Assembly: GCF_009389585.1 (NCBI RefSeq)
Contig: NZ_VIYG01000011.1
Span: forward strand, 62,001 to 126,000
Direction: 5' to 3'
DNA: 64,000 nucleotides
Source of the DNA: Oceanobacillus sp. CFH 90083
GTDB lineage: Bacteria; Bacillota; Bacilli; Bacillales; Amphibacillaceae
Shown here in pieces: positions 1 through 8,976 of this stretch. The notes under the pieces were generated by a model. That model was given only the letters and a program-made list of their open reading frames with translations. It made no database searches and had not been told where the DNA came from. The position numbers and the translations under genes are program-made. The first letter of the stretch is position 1; every line of letters begins with the position of its first letter.

Positions 1-857
1 AAATCCAGTTTTTCTGCATCAATCACAAGTAGTTTATCTGTATATTTGTTTAAAAATACTTCCGCTCTTTCTTCTAATGGCCGTGTTTCATCCAATCCTT
101 TTAAGAGAATAAACGGTACATCATTTTCAGTTATTTCAAAAGGTCCATGGAAATACTCTCCTGCATGAATAGGATGCGAATGTATCCATTGCATTTCCAT
201 TAAGATGCAATTTGAAAAAGTATAGGCAATGCCATAATTTGCTCCGCTTGCCATCGTATAAATAATTTTTTCATCTTTTACTTTTTCTGCATATTCTTTT
301 GCTTTTGTACGATATTGTGCATCTGCTTTATCAAATGCTTTGCTTAACCCTTCTAAGCTAGATACCATTTTTTCATATGTTAGATCACCCTCTTTTATGT
401 TCAATAGTTTGGAGGTTAAACGATATAAAACGCCATAATTCATTATCTCAGAATATTGCTCTTTCGAACCAGCAGGTGCCCAGCTATAATTAACTGTATA
501 ATCAGAAGCTTGTTTTAGCGGTGCATCCTCTACATACATCAAGGATACTGTTAGGGCTCCCTTATTTTTAGCAAACTGAGCTGCATCTGTCGTTTCTGGG
601 GTCTTCCCTTTGTGTGAACATAAAATGACTAATGACTTTTCATTGAGCGTACTTGGGTTCAAGTGAATAAATTCATTTGAATTATAGACTTCCGCTGTAA
701 TGCTCTTTGCTTCTCGATCAATCAAATATTTACTTGGGATCATCAATGCTTTTGATCCTCCGCATGCAACTAAAAAGACTCTTTCTATCTCTCTTTCTTC
801 ATATGCGTTATATACCTCTTCCAATTGATGCAATGTTTGTTGTTTATTTTCTTCCAT
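1..857 (-). CDS. frlB: SIS-domain fructoselysine-6-phosphate deglycase, 3' end outside window
   Basis: I translated this partial frame by hand. It starts at 857 behind a good AGGAGG-type site (about 861-871) and runs off the left edge. The N-terminal sequence contains the sugar-isomerase (SIS) phosphosugar-binding pattern (VFLVACGGSKAL near residues 27-38, then VILCSHKGKTPET). The second half carries the IHAGEYFHGPFEI segment typical of FrlB/GlmS-type SIS enzymes. FrlB cleaves fructoselysine (or another fructosamine) 6-phosphate into glucose-6-phosphate and the free amine in the cytoplasm. Its partner kinase FrlD lies directly upstream in the same operon, which supports the assignment. The exact amine substrate cannot be read from the sequence, and the C-terminus cannot be judged. 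Confidence 0.85.
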   Translation of the reverse strand, partial: MEENKQQTLHQLEEVYNAYEEREIERVFLVACGGSKALMIPSKYLIDREAKSITAEVYNSNEFIHLNPSTLNEKSLVILCSHKGKTPETTDAAQFAKNKGALTVSLMYVEDAPLKQASDYTVNYSWAPAGSKEQYSEIMNYGVLYRLTSKLLNIKEGDLTYEKMVSSLEGLSKAFDKADAQYRTKAKEYAEKVKDEKIIYTMASGANYGIAYTFSNCILMEMQWIHSHPIHAGEYFHGPFEITENDVPFILLKGLDETRPLEERAEVFLNKYTDKLLVIDAEKLD

Positions 858-869
858 TTCCAATTCCTC

Positions 870-906
870 CTATTATATTATAATACATATTATAATGTTA
901 TATTAA
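870..906. promoter_or_regulatory. AT-rich repeated motif before frlB (site A)
   Basis: The short gap between frlD and frlB contains TATAATGTTATA at 891-902. The same 12-mer occurs as an exact reverse complement upstream of hyuA (11362-11373), and its ATAATGTTA core recurs before oppD (7191-7199). Recurrence at three boundaries of one operon suggests an operator or promoter element, perhaps for a GntR-type (FrlR-like) regulator. The regulator itself is not in the window. Confidence 0.35.
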
Positions 907-926
907 ATTCCGAAAAAAGACTATAC

Positions 927-1766
927 TTAGTCCTCTTCCTCATATATTAATTCCCCTTTACCAAAACTACCTTCCAATTGACAAGTTCTTGATGCTGATG
1001 CAGCACCTTTTCGCAATGCAAATTCCATGCTTTTTGAATCTGTATAAAAAGTTAAAAATCCAGCTATAAAAGAATCACCCGCTCCCATCGTATCCACAAC
1101 TTTAATCAATTGAGGATGTTGAAAATAAAACTTATTTTCCTGGTAGGCGATAGTACTTTTCTCTCCTCTAGTAACGATTATTGTAGGAACCCCTAATTCA
1201 GCAACCTTGGAAATCAACGTATATATATCCTTTTCTTCCATCCCGCTTCCAGAGAAAAATGCAAAAGTTAAATGAGGGCATACTTGTTTTAAAATGTCAT
1301 CATTCCACTTTTCCTTTGTAGAAAAATCAAAAGATATTTGTTTATGTCCAATTAAATGTAATTGTGATTCGATGTGGCTATCAATACTTGTGTGTATGAT
1401 ATCATATTGATTAATATACTGAATGTCCTCAGGAGCGAACCTTAGCGCCAGACCAGATGTAATTCGTGACTTTATATTTGATCCTTCAAATATACGATCT
1501 CCTTCCTTATCGATTTTTACACATGCTACCGGACTTTCACCGATAGCATATCTGACTTTAGATATATCAATACATTCTTCTTCCAAGGTCTTTCTTAAAA
1601 AAGCTCCATAATAATCATTGGCGATGATTCCCATATAACCGTTATTTTTCGCACCATTATGTGCACTTACAACAGCGACATTCAATGCATTACCACCAGG
1701 AAAAATTGTATTTTTATATTTATAATAATCTACTACACTATCACCTATACTTAGTAATTTTGTCAT
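927..1766 (-). CDS. frlD: PfkB-family fructosamine (fructoselysine) 6-kinase
   Basis: Ribokinase/PfkB-fold sugar kinase of about 279 residues that phosphorylates the 6-position of a fructosamine with ATP, feeding the deglycase FrlB. The N-terminus MTKLLSIGDSVVDYY and the PGGNALNVAV sugar-binding glycines match FrlD proteins. The C-terminal DTMGAGDSFIAGF is the PfkB anion-hole/catalytic-base motif with its Asp. I chose the start at 1766 because it gives the family N-terminus and has GTGG seven bases upstream. An in-frame start at 1790 would add eight residues without a good ribosome site. The gene lies between the binding-protein gene (ends 1795) and frlB. Kinase activity is well supported; the substrate is inferred from frlB next door. 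Confidence 0.85.
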   Translation of the reverse strand: MTKLLSIGDSVVDYYKYKNTIFPGGNALNVAVVSAHNGAKNNGYMGIIANDYYGAFLRKTLEEECIDISKVRYAIGESPVACVKIDKEGDRIFEGSNIKSRITSGLALRFAPEDIQYINQYDIIHTSIDSHIESQLHLIGHKQISFDFSTKEKWNDDILKQVCPHLTFAFFSGSGMEEKDIYTLISKVAELGVPTIIVTRGEKSTIAYQENKFYFQHPQLIKVVDTMGAGDSFIAGFLTFYTDSKSMEFALRKGAASASRTCQLEGSFGKGELIYEEED

Positions 1767-1794
1767 TTTACATTCCACCACTTTATCCATGTGA

Positions 1795-3354
1795 TTATTC
1801 TTCTATATACGTATTTTCTAGCGTTATACCAGATTGGAACGAAAGAAAGCCTTCTAAATTTGTAAAACCCTTAATATTACGCTGCATTCCATAGCTTTGC
1901 TCTCTCCAATTTAGATACACAAATGGTGACTCTTCCATTGCACGTTCAATTAATTGTTCATATATTTCCTGTCTCTCATCCTCATCAGTGGTTTCTCTAC
2001 CTTCAGCGAGAAGTTGATTGATCTCCTCATCATCAAAGTAAGCAGAGTTATTTAAACGAACTTCCCCACCCTGATAAAAGTTAGCCATCCAATCACCATC
2101 TGTAATATCACCTGATGTACCCGCAACGAGCATTTCATAATCTCCCTCGGTATTTTTGCTGATTCTTGTAGCCCAATCTGGCAACTCAAGCGTTATATCT
2201 ATGCCAATTTTCTCTAACTCTGCTTGAACTGCAATAGCTGTTTGTTCGTGCATTCCATATTGAGAGGTGGACAGTAATGTTGCACTAAAACCATCTGGGT
2301 ATCCCGCTTCGGCTAACAGTTCTTTTGCTTTGTCCGGATCATATTCATAATAATCCGTAAACCGATCATCATACCCCAAATATCCATCAAGAATAGCCAT
2401 ACCGTAGATTGGTGTACCTCTTCCACTAAATGCCGTATTTAAAATCGCATCTCTATCAATACCATACGCAATTGCTTTACGAACATCAGGATCATCGAAA
2501 GGTTCCACACTCGTATTAAATTGTAACTTCATAAATGGTCCATTCTTGCTGTCTAACTTGACAGTATCCAGTTGTTCCAGGGACTCCACATCTTTCCAAG
2601 GAACTGTTTCTATAATATCTACTTCCCCAGACCTTAGAGCATTTACACGCGTGTTTTCTTCCGTATAAAATTCAAAAGTTATCCCATCTAATTGAGGCTT
2701 ATTTTCTTTATAATAATCCTCAAATTTTTCAACGATGATATGACTTCCCTGCTGCCATTCCACAAGTTTAAATGGCCCTGCCCCCATAAAGTCTGTATCT
2801 AATTGATCACTGTTTTCTTCTGTCCATGATTCTGACACGATGACAGATTCAGGGATAGCAGTATAATGTAAAAATGGGGCTGAAGGTTCATTCAAATGAA
2901 AGGTCACAGTTGAATCATCTTCCACAACAATTTCATCGATCATAGATAATTCTGATTTAAACGTTGCCGTACTATCTTCTGCCAATATTCTTTCAAAAGT
3001 ATATTTCACATCCTCAGCAGTTACAGGATCACCATTATGGAAGAATGCTTCTCGTAAATGGAAGGTATAAGAAGTCGCATCTTCATTTACTTCATAATCT
3101 TCCGCAAGCTCGGCTTCAAGTTCTCCGGCTTCATTGTAATTATATAAACCTCTTGCTAAGGCTAATTTCACAGTTCTTCCATGTGTCCCATTTTGCATGT
3201 AGGCTTCTAAAGTATCTGGTTCTTCCGCTAAACCAAAAGTAATATCCCCACCATCTGTACTGTCTTGGCTCGTAGATTCATTAGAACATGCACTTGCTGT
3301 AATCAATAAAGCGCCTATGAACAATATCAAAAAGATATTTTTGTTCCTCAACAT
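1795..3354 (-). CDS. family 5 extracellular solute-binding lipoprotein of the peptide ABC importer
   Basis: A 519-residue OppA/DppA-type substrate-binding protein. It begins with a lipoprotein signal peptide (hydrophobic residues about 8-19, lipobox TASAC with Cys at about 23) followed by a Ser/Thr-rich linker, so it should be lipid-anchored outside the membrane. The mature part has the SBP_bac_5 layout, with the hinge segments YEVNEDATSYTFHLRE and VRKAIAYGIDRDAI that are typical of the family. A GGGGGAGG ribosome site precedes the ATG. Two permeases and two ATPases lie immediately upstream in the same operon, and the fructosamine kinase and deglycase follow. The likely cargo is therefore a glycated amino acid or peptide rather than plain peptides. 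This ligand is an inference from context. Confidence 0.85.
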   Translation of the reverse strand: MLRNKNIFLILFIGALLITASACSNESTSQDSTDGGDITFGLAEEPDTLEAYMQNGTHGRTVKLALARGLYNYNEAGELEAELAEDYEVNEDATSYTFHLREAFFHNGDPVTAEDVKYTFERILAEDSTATFKSELSMIDEIVVEDDSTVTFHLNEPSAPFLHYTAIPESVIVSESWTEENSDQLDTDFMGAGPFKLVEWQQGSHIIVEKFEDYYKENKPQLDGITFEFYTEENTRVNALRSGEVDIIETVPWKDVESLEQLDTVKLDSKNGPFMKLQFNTSVEPFDDPDVRKAIAYGIDRDAILNTAFSGRGTPIYGMAILDGYLGYDDRFTDYYEYDPDKAKELLAEAGYPDGFSATLLSTSQYGMHEQTAIAVQAELEKIGIDITLELPDWATRISKNTEGDYEMLVAGTSGDITDGDWMANFYQGGEVRLNNSAYFDDEEINQLLAEGRETTDEDERQEIYEQLIERAMEESPFVYLNWREQSYGMQRNIKGFTNLEGFLSFQSGITLENTYIEE

Positions 3355-3387
3355 ATTTGTTCCTCCCCCTTTAATTTAAGATCTTTA

Positions 3388-4209
3388 TTACCTTTTTAGT
3401 TTTGGATCTAAAACATCCCTTAGGCTATCCCCTAATAAATTGATTGCCAACATAGTGACTCCGAGACAGAGAGATGGCCAAATAACATAGAAAGGATTGT
3501 TATGAATATAACCGCTCGCATCACCAATCATCTGTCCCCATGACGGGGCAGGCGGTGTAACCCCCAGCCCAAGAAAACTTAAACCTGATTCAAGCAAAAT
3601 GGTAGCGGCAAATGTTAAGCTTGCTTGAACGATTATTGGAGATGTTATGTTTGGTAAAATAGATTTTAAAATCACACGAAAATGGGTCGCTCCTAAAGAT
3701 AGTTCGCTTTCTACATACTCTAAGCTTTTAACTTGTAATGTTGCTGAATGTGTAATCCTTGCGAAGTATGGAATATATAATAATCCAATAATTAACATCA
3801 AATTATTTACACCTGATCCCCAAAAACCAACTACTAACAGTGCTAATAAAATTGGTGGAAAACAGAGTACAATATCCATAAATCTCATCACAGTCTTTTC
3901 TGCAATACCGCGTGCATACCCTGCTATAACTCCAAAAATCGTTCCTCCAACTAAAGAAATGGCCGTAGCTCCTATAGCAACTAAAATCGTCGGTTGTATG
4001 CCTACAATTAACCTACTTAAAATATCACGTCCAAATTCATCCGTTCCTAATAAATGCTCCGAGGATGATTTTATAAGCACTTGATTATGATTAAACTCTA
4101 ATGGATCATAGGGTGTGATAAATTGTCCAATCAGGGCAACAATGAAAACCGGTAAAAGGAGTATTGTGCTAAAAATAAATTGTTTATTCTGTAGTAACTT
4201 TTTAAACAT
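3388..4209 (-). CDS. DppC/OppC-type ABC permease
   Basis: A 273-residue inner-membrane permease of the peptide/nickel ABC family. An N-terminal transmembrane helix (about residues 12-30) and a short OppC N-terminal domain precede the BPD_transp_1 region with five further hydrophobic segments. The EAA loop contacting the ATPases is visible around ESELSLGATHFRVILKSILP. The LGTDEFGRDILSRL segment is the usual OppC/DppC signature. It starts behind an AAGGGGTG site, 18 bases after the DppB-like gene, and pairs with it to form the channel of the importer. Confidence 0.88.
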   Translation of the reverse strand: MFKKLLQNKQFIFSTILLLPVFIVALIGQFITPYDPLEFNHNQVLIKSSSEHLLGTDEFGRDILSRLIVGIQPTILVAIGATAISLVGGTIFGVIAGYARGIAEKTVMRFMDIVLCFPPILLALLVVGFWGSGVNNLMLIIGLLYIPYFARITHSATLQVKSLEYVESELSLGATHFRVILKSILPNITSPIIVQASLTFAATILLESGLSFLGLGVTPPAPSWGQMIGDASGYIHNNPFYVIWPSLCLGVTMLAINLLGDSLRDVLDPKLKR

Positions 4210-4227
4210 ATTGACACCCCTTTCTCC

Positions 4228-5172
4228 TTATCTAGTACGCGGATCCATTAACCCGTAAATGATTTCTACCGTTCTATTAATCAAAATATAAAACGATGCA
4301 ATAATGATTACCGCTCCTTGTATAATTGGATAGTCGCGGCTATTTATAGAATCAACTAATAATGTACTTAATCCCGACCAGTTAAACATATATTCTATTA
4401 AAACAGTTCCTCCGATCAAATTAGCCATTTCCAGGCCGATGACTGTTACAACAGAAATAACAGCATTACGGAGTACATGTCTTATTAAAATAATCTTTTC
4501 CGAAAGTCCCTTAGCTCTTAGCGTTCGTACAAAATCTCTATCAAGAACTTCCAGCATCGAAGACCGTGTCATCCGGGTGATTGAGGCAATCAATGGCAAA
4601 GAAATTGCAAACGAAGGCATAATCAAACTCTTCAGATGTCCTATCGGATCGTCAAAAAAATCAACATAGCCACTGGAAGGTAATAGGTTAAATTGAATAC
4701 TAAGAATTAAAACAAATGCCGTTCCCGTTATATAAACAGGGAATGAAAGACCGATTGCCGCAATGGAAGTTGCAAGCTTATCTATCATGCCTCCTCGATT
4801 AATTGATGCTAAAATCCCCAGTGTAACTCCAACAACCGAGCCAATGATGATAGCAGCAATTGCTAATTCCAATGTTTTTGGAATACTGCTGGCAAGATAA
4901 TCCCATACCTGCACATTGTTAAATAATGATTGACCAAAATCTAATTGAAATACACCCGCTATCCAATCAGCAAATTGAGTTAAAAATGGTTCATTGAGGC
5001 CTAATTGTTCTCGCATTTGCTGGACTGCCTCTGGATCACTTCCTCTTTCGGTTCCCAGCGCAAGAACTGCTGGATCACCCGGCATAAAGCGCAGAAGGGA
5101 AAATACAATTGTTGCAACAATTAAAATCTGAATAATAGCAACAAAAATTTGTTTAAGTATAAATTTTAGCAA
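4228..5172 (-). CDS. DppB/OppB-type ABC permease
   Basis: A 314-residue permease subunit with an N-terminal helix (about 9-29), the large periplasm-facing loop of the OppB family (LRFMPGDPAVLALG) and five later hydrophobic helices. The EAA motif reads LRAKGLSEKIILIRHVLRNA. The frame opens with TTG at 5172 behind a strong AAGGAGG site. It is 12 bases from the end of the second ATPase gene, so the two are probably translated in series. It should dimerise with the DppC-like subunit. No truncation or odd residue is seen. Confidence 0.88.
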   Translation of the reverse strand: MLKFILKQIFVAIIQILIVATIVFSLLRFMPGDPAVLALGTERGSDPEAVQQMREQLGLNEPFLTQFADWIAGVFQLDFGQSLFNNVQVWDYLASSIPKTLELAIAAIIIGSVVGVTLGILASINRGGMIDKLATSIAAIGLSFPVYITGTAFVLILSIQFNLLPSSGYVDFFDDPIGHLKSLIMPSFAISLPLIASITRMTRSSMLEVLDRDFVRTLRAKGLSEKIILIRHVLRNAVISVVTVIGLEMANLIGGTVLIEYMFNWSGLSTLLVDSINSRDYPIIQGAVIIIASFYILINRTVEIIYGLMDPRTR

Positions 5173-5184
5173 TCTGTTCCCTCC

Positions 5185-6162
5185 TTAGCGCTGATCATTA
5201 TATAAATAACAAGCAACTTTTTGCTTCTCTTTAATAGACTCTAAGTTTGGCTTAGTTTTACATATCGACATGACATGCGGACATCTCGTATTCAATTTAC
5301 AGCCTTCGGGCGGGTTAATAGGACTTGGTAAATCTCCCTCTAATATTTTTTGAGTTTTTACCTGTTTTGGATGCGCCTTCGGTATGGCAGACAATAATGC
5401 TTCCGTATATGGATGCTTTGGACTGCTATAGATTGTATCTGCATCTCCGGTCTCTACAATCTCCCCTAAATACATAATTCCTATGTTATCGCTAACATGT
5501 CTCACCACAGATAAGTCATGGGAAATAAATAAGTAGGTTAGTTTGAACTCTTTTTGAAGCTCATCAAGTAAATTTAACACCTGTGCTTGAATGGAAACAT
5601 CTAATGCGGACACTGCTTCATCACAAATAATTAATTTGGGATGAAGCGCTATTGCTCGAGCTATACCGATCCTTTGTCTTTGGCCACCTGAGAACTCATG
5701 CGGGTATCTGCTCATATACTTTTCACTTAATCCTACTAGGTCCAGTAATTCTTTTACTTTTTCTTCTCTTTCTCTTTTGTGATATACATTATGAATATCA
5801 AATGGGGCCCGAATGATTTCTCCAATTGTCATTTTAGGATTTAACGATTCATAAGGCTTTTGAAATACCATTTGAACAGTCCTTCTTTTATCACGCAAAG
5901 ATTTTCCCTTTAATTGTAAAAAATCTTCTCCATCTATAAAGACCCTTCCAGAATCAGGTTTTATTAACCCAGTAATAACTCGAGCAAGCGTACTTTTTCC
6001 ACAACCTGATTCTCCAACTAAGCCGTATGTTTCCCCTTCATTAATTGTTAAACTGACATCGTTGACAGCATGGACATTATTTTTTTGTGTTGAAAAGATA
6101 TTTTTACTTTTGACTTGATAATGTTTTTTTACATTTTTTATTTCTAAGAGAGGCTGGCTCAT
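5185..6162 (-). CDS. OppF/DppF-type ABC transporter ATPase
   Basis: A 325-residue ATPase with Walker A GESGCGKS, Q-loop VFQKPYESLNP, signature FSGGQRQRIGIARA, Walker B LIICDEAVSALD and the switch His in ISHDLS. The C-terminal oligopeptide-transporter domain carries a cysteine cluster (CKLNTRCPHVMSIC plus a later Cys), a site known in related OppD/DppD proteins to bind an iron-sulfur cluster. The AGGAGG site and the first 59 bases lie inside the end of the upstream ATPase gene, a normal overlap in these operons. It energises import together with the OppD-like partner. Confidence 0.9.
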   Translation of the reverse strand: MSQPLLEIKNVKKHYQVKSKNIFSTQKNNVHAVNDVSLTINEGETYGLVGESGCGKSTLARVITGLIKPDSGRVFIDGEDFLQLKGKSLRDKRRTVQMVFQKPYESLNPKMTIGEIIRAPFDIHNVYHKREREEKVKELLDLVGLSEKYMSRYPHEFSGGQRQRIGIARAIALHPKLIICDEAVSALDVSIQAQVLNLLDELQKEFKLTYLFISHDLSVVRHVSDNIGIMYLGEIVETGDADTIYSSPKHPYTEALLSAIPKAHPKQVKTQKILEGDLPSPINPPEGCKLNTRCPHVMSICKTKPNLESIKEKQKVACYLYNDQR

Positions 6163-7138
6163 TTTGTTTACCTCCTACTGTATCTACATTCCAACATCTT
6201 ACTTCTTGGCTTGTATGATCTGTTACAAATTCTAATTCCGGTCTTTCTATAAAGCATTTATCACTTGCCAGGGGGCATCTTGTATTAAATCTGCAGCCTT
6301 TAGGCATTTCCGTAATAGATGGTACTTTCCCTGGAATACTATACAATTGATTTCCTTTAGAAGAAATAGATGCGACAGACCCTATCAAGCCCTTTGTGTA
6401 TGGATGCTTCGGATGATCAAACAATGTATTTATATCAGCTACTTCAACAACTTCACCGGCGTACATCACAATCACTTTATCCGCCATTTCAGCCACTACT
6501 CCCAAATCGTGTGTAATCAATAGAATCGATAAATTTCTTTGTTCTTTTAAATCATTCAATAATTTGAGAATTTTAGCCTGTATGGTAACATCTAACGCCG
6601 TCGTAGGTTCATCTGCAATCAATAAATCCGGGTCGCATGCTAAAGCCATTGCAATAACTACCCGTTGACACATTCCTCCTGATAATTCATGCGGATAGGC
6701 ATTGTAAATATTTTTTGGATGTGGAATACCGACTTGCTTTAATAAACTGATAACTCGTTCTACCTTCTCTTCATTTGTATAATTTTCATGAAAATCTAAT
6801 ACTTCTTTAATTTGGTATCCGCAAGTATAAACTGGATCAAGCGCTGACATTGGATCTTGAAATATCATAGAAATACTTTTTCCACGCAGCTTGTTCATTT
6901 TCTTTTTTCCAAATTTAGTAATATCCTGATCTTTATAAATAATTTCACCAGAACTGATTTCTCCATTAGATGGCAACAATTGCATTAAAGATAATGAAGT
7001 AATTGTTTTTCCACTTCCGCTCTCACCAACGATACATAATGTTTCTCCCTTTTCCAGAGTAATATTTATATCTTTCACCGCTGGATATAGTTTCTTATTT
7101 ATCTTAAATGATGTGGTTAAATTATTAATACGAAGCAC
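6104..7138 (-). CDS. OppD/DppD-type ABC transporter ATPase
   Basis: A 344-residue ATPase with Walker A GESGSGKT (about residues 38-45), Q-loop IFQDPMSALDP, signature LSGGMCQRVV, Walker B LLIADEPTTALD and switch His ITHDLG. The C-terminal part has the CRFNTRCPLASDKC cysteine cluster. The start is GTG at 7138 behind a GGAGGGG site. A gap of about 120 bases separates it from hyuB and contains a copy of the recurring operon motif and a possible cre-like site, so the transporter genes may also have their own promoter. Confidence 0.9.
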   Translation of the reverse strand: MLRINNLTTSFKINKKLYPAVKDINITLEKGETLCIVGESGSGKTITSLSLMQLLPSNGEISSGEIIYKDQDITKFGKKKMNKLRGKSISMIFQDPMSALDPVYTCGYQIKEVLDFHENYTNEEKVERVISLLKQVGIPHPKNIYNAYPHELSGGMCQRVVIAMALACDPDLLIADEPTTALDVTIQAKILKLLNDLKEQRNLSILLITHDLGVVAEMADKVIVMYAGEVVEVADINTLFDHPKHPYTKGLIGSVASISSKGNQLYSIPGKVPSITEMPKGCRFNTRCPLASDKCFIERPELEFVTDHTSQEVRCWNVDTVGGKQNEPASLRNKKCKKTLSSQK

Positions 7139-7164
7139 TAAAAATTTCCCCTCCCTCCATTTTA

Positions 7165-7213
7165 ATAACGTAATATAATGATATACAACATAATGTTAAA
7201 GCGTTTTCAACTG
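7165..7213. promoter_or_regulatory. operon motif (site B) with weak cre-like sequence
   Basis: The hyuB-oppD gap holds an AT-rich stretch with the ATAATGTTA core (7191-7199) shared with the gaps before frlB and hyuA. Directly adjoining is GTTAAGCGTTTTCA (about 7196-7209), which fits the CcpA cre consensus except for the first two bases. I read this as a candidate internal control region. No clear -35/-10 pair was confirmed. Confidence 0.3.
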
Positions 7214-7257
7214 CTATTTTAAATTTTTTATTAATAAATCTGTTTTTCTTCGTTTAT

Positions 7258-8955
7258 CTAATAACCTTCTGCATTTTCATATACGTCTACACCGTATAAA
7301 TCTTTTGCCTTTTCTTTGGTAACTTTTCCATGAACCACATCCATTAATACTTTTTCTTTTGGACGTTTTTTGGGATCACCATACCCGCCTGATCCAGGGG
7401 TCTGTACCGTTATTAGATCATTCTTTTGTAAATCTAAGTTAGATACTTTTGAATTTAATTTTTCCGTTTTTCCCTTGCTTGTATATAAAAACTGACCAGG
7501 TGCTCCTGGATAACCGCCTGCAATTCCCCAAGGTGAAAATTTATGTCTGTCTCCTAATCCAGTATAGGTAATCTTGTCGGATAAAAATCTATAAACCCTT
7601 TCAATACCCAAACCTCCGCGATATAAACCAGCTCCCCCCGAGTCTGGAATCAATCGATAATTCTCAATTAAAATAGGATATTCTTTTTCTAACGCTTCGA
7701 CAGGTAAATTAGAAGTATTCGTCATATGGACTTGTACACCACTAAGTCCATCTCCTTGTGAATGAGCCCCTGAACCACCAGCAATTGTTTCTAAATAAAC
7801 AAAATAATTATTTGTATTTGGGTTTGTCCCTGAAAAGATCGCTGAAGTTACAACACTATTACACGCAGCGATCACTTTATCTGGAGCAATTTGCGCCAAT
7901 GCACCAAGGACCACATCAACAACTCTTTGACACGTATCTATTCGCTGCCCTACTGGTACAGGAAGCTTACAATTTACGATACTTCCTTCTGGAGCTTGAA
8001 CATGTATTGGTCGATATATCCCTATATTAGAGAAAATATCTTTCCCTACAAATGCTTTAAAACAATAAAACATAGTCGTAACAAGGGCTGAATACGTCAT
8101 ATTCAATGGTCCGGGCACTTGCTCACTTGTCCCATTAAAATCGACGATTGCTTCATCTCCAGAAATGGTTATTTTTGCCTTAATTAATATAGGGTCTGGT
8201 GAATTCGTGCCGCCATCGTCCAGATAATCTTTAAATTCATAAGTTCCATCTGGTAATTCTTGAATACCATGTCTCATTAAGTTTTCTGCATAATCTAACA
8301 AACTATTGGTACAGTCTTTATAGTATTCATAACCATATTTCAAAATAATTTCTTTTAATCTTCTTACTCCTGCATGATTAGATGCAATTTGCGCATCTAA
8401 GTCTCCTCTTCGTTCCTCCGGTGTTCTCGTGTTTAATACAATATAATGATAGCTTTCTTTTACAATTGCTCCTTCAGAACATATTTTAACCAAAGGAATA
8501 CGTAACCCTTCCTGATAAATATTAGTAGAATCAGCTGATACACTGCCTGGAACCATTCCACCAATATCTGAGTGATGGGCTATATTCGCTACAAAACCAG
8601 CTAATGTATCCTTAACAAATACTGGACTGACCATCGTAATATCAGGCAAATGCGTCCCACCGCCAGAGTACGGGTCATTCGTTACAAACATATCACCGGC
8701 TTTTATTTCTTCCTTTTTATAGTTTTTTAATACTTCTTTTACGATATCTAACATAGAGCCCAAGTGCATAGGTACATATTCAGCTTGTGCAATCATATTA
8801 CCTTCCGCATCAAAAACTGCAGTAGAGCAATCTTTTCTCTCTTTAATATTTGTAGAAAACGCTGTTTTTACAAGCGTAATTCCCATTTCCTCAGAAACCG
8901 ACATGAGTAAGTTTCCAACTATCTCTAATGTGATCGGATCAACTTTAGGCTTCAT
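7258..8955 (-). CDS. hydantoinase B/oxoprolinase family protein
   Basis: A 565-residue HyuB-type subunit covering the whole Hydantoinase_B domain, from DPITLEIVGNLLMS at the N-terminus through FVTNDPYSGGGTHLPDI to the C-terminal GGYGDPKKR. This subunit acts with the HyuA subunit encoded directly upstream (22 bases apart) in ATP-dependent opening of cyclic amides such as hydantoins or 5-oxoproline; related pairs carboxylate acetone. The Gly-rich segments and metal-binding Asp/His region (VANIAHHSDIGG) look intact. An AGAGAGG site precedes the ATG. The substrate is not determinable from sequence; the frl genes in the same operon suggest a cyclised glycation product. Confidence 0.88.
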   Translation of the reverse strand: MKPKVDPITLEIVGNLLMSVSEEMGITLVKTAFSTNIKERKDCSTAVFDAEGNMIAQAEYVPMHLGSMLDIVKEVLKNYKKEEIKAGDMFVTNDPYSGGGTHLPDITMVSPVFVKDTLAGFVANIAHHSDIGGMVPGSVSADSTNIYQEGLRIPLVKICSEGAIVKESYHYIVLNTRTPEERRGDLDAQIASNHAGVRRLKEIILKYGYEYYKDCTNSLLDYAENLMRHGIQELPDGTYEFKDYLDDGGTNSPDPILIKAKITISGDEAIVDFNGTSEQVPGPLNMTYSALVTTMFYCFKAFVGKDIFSNIGIYRPIHVQAPEGSIVNCKLPVPVGQRIDTCQRVVDVVLGALAQIAPDKVIAACNSVVTSAIFSGTNPNTNNYFVYLETIAGGSGAHSQGDGLSGVQVHMTNTSNLPVEALEKEYPILIENYRLIPDSGGAGLYRGGLGIERVYRFLSDKITYTGLGDRHKFSPWGIAGGYPGAPGQFLYTSKGKTEKLNSKVSNLDLQKNDLITVQTPGSGGYGDPKKRPKEKVLMDVVHGKVTKEKAKDLYGVDVYENAEGY

Positions 8956-8976
8956 TTATTTATACCTCTCTTGTTC

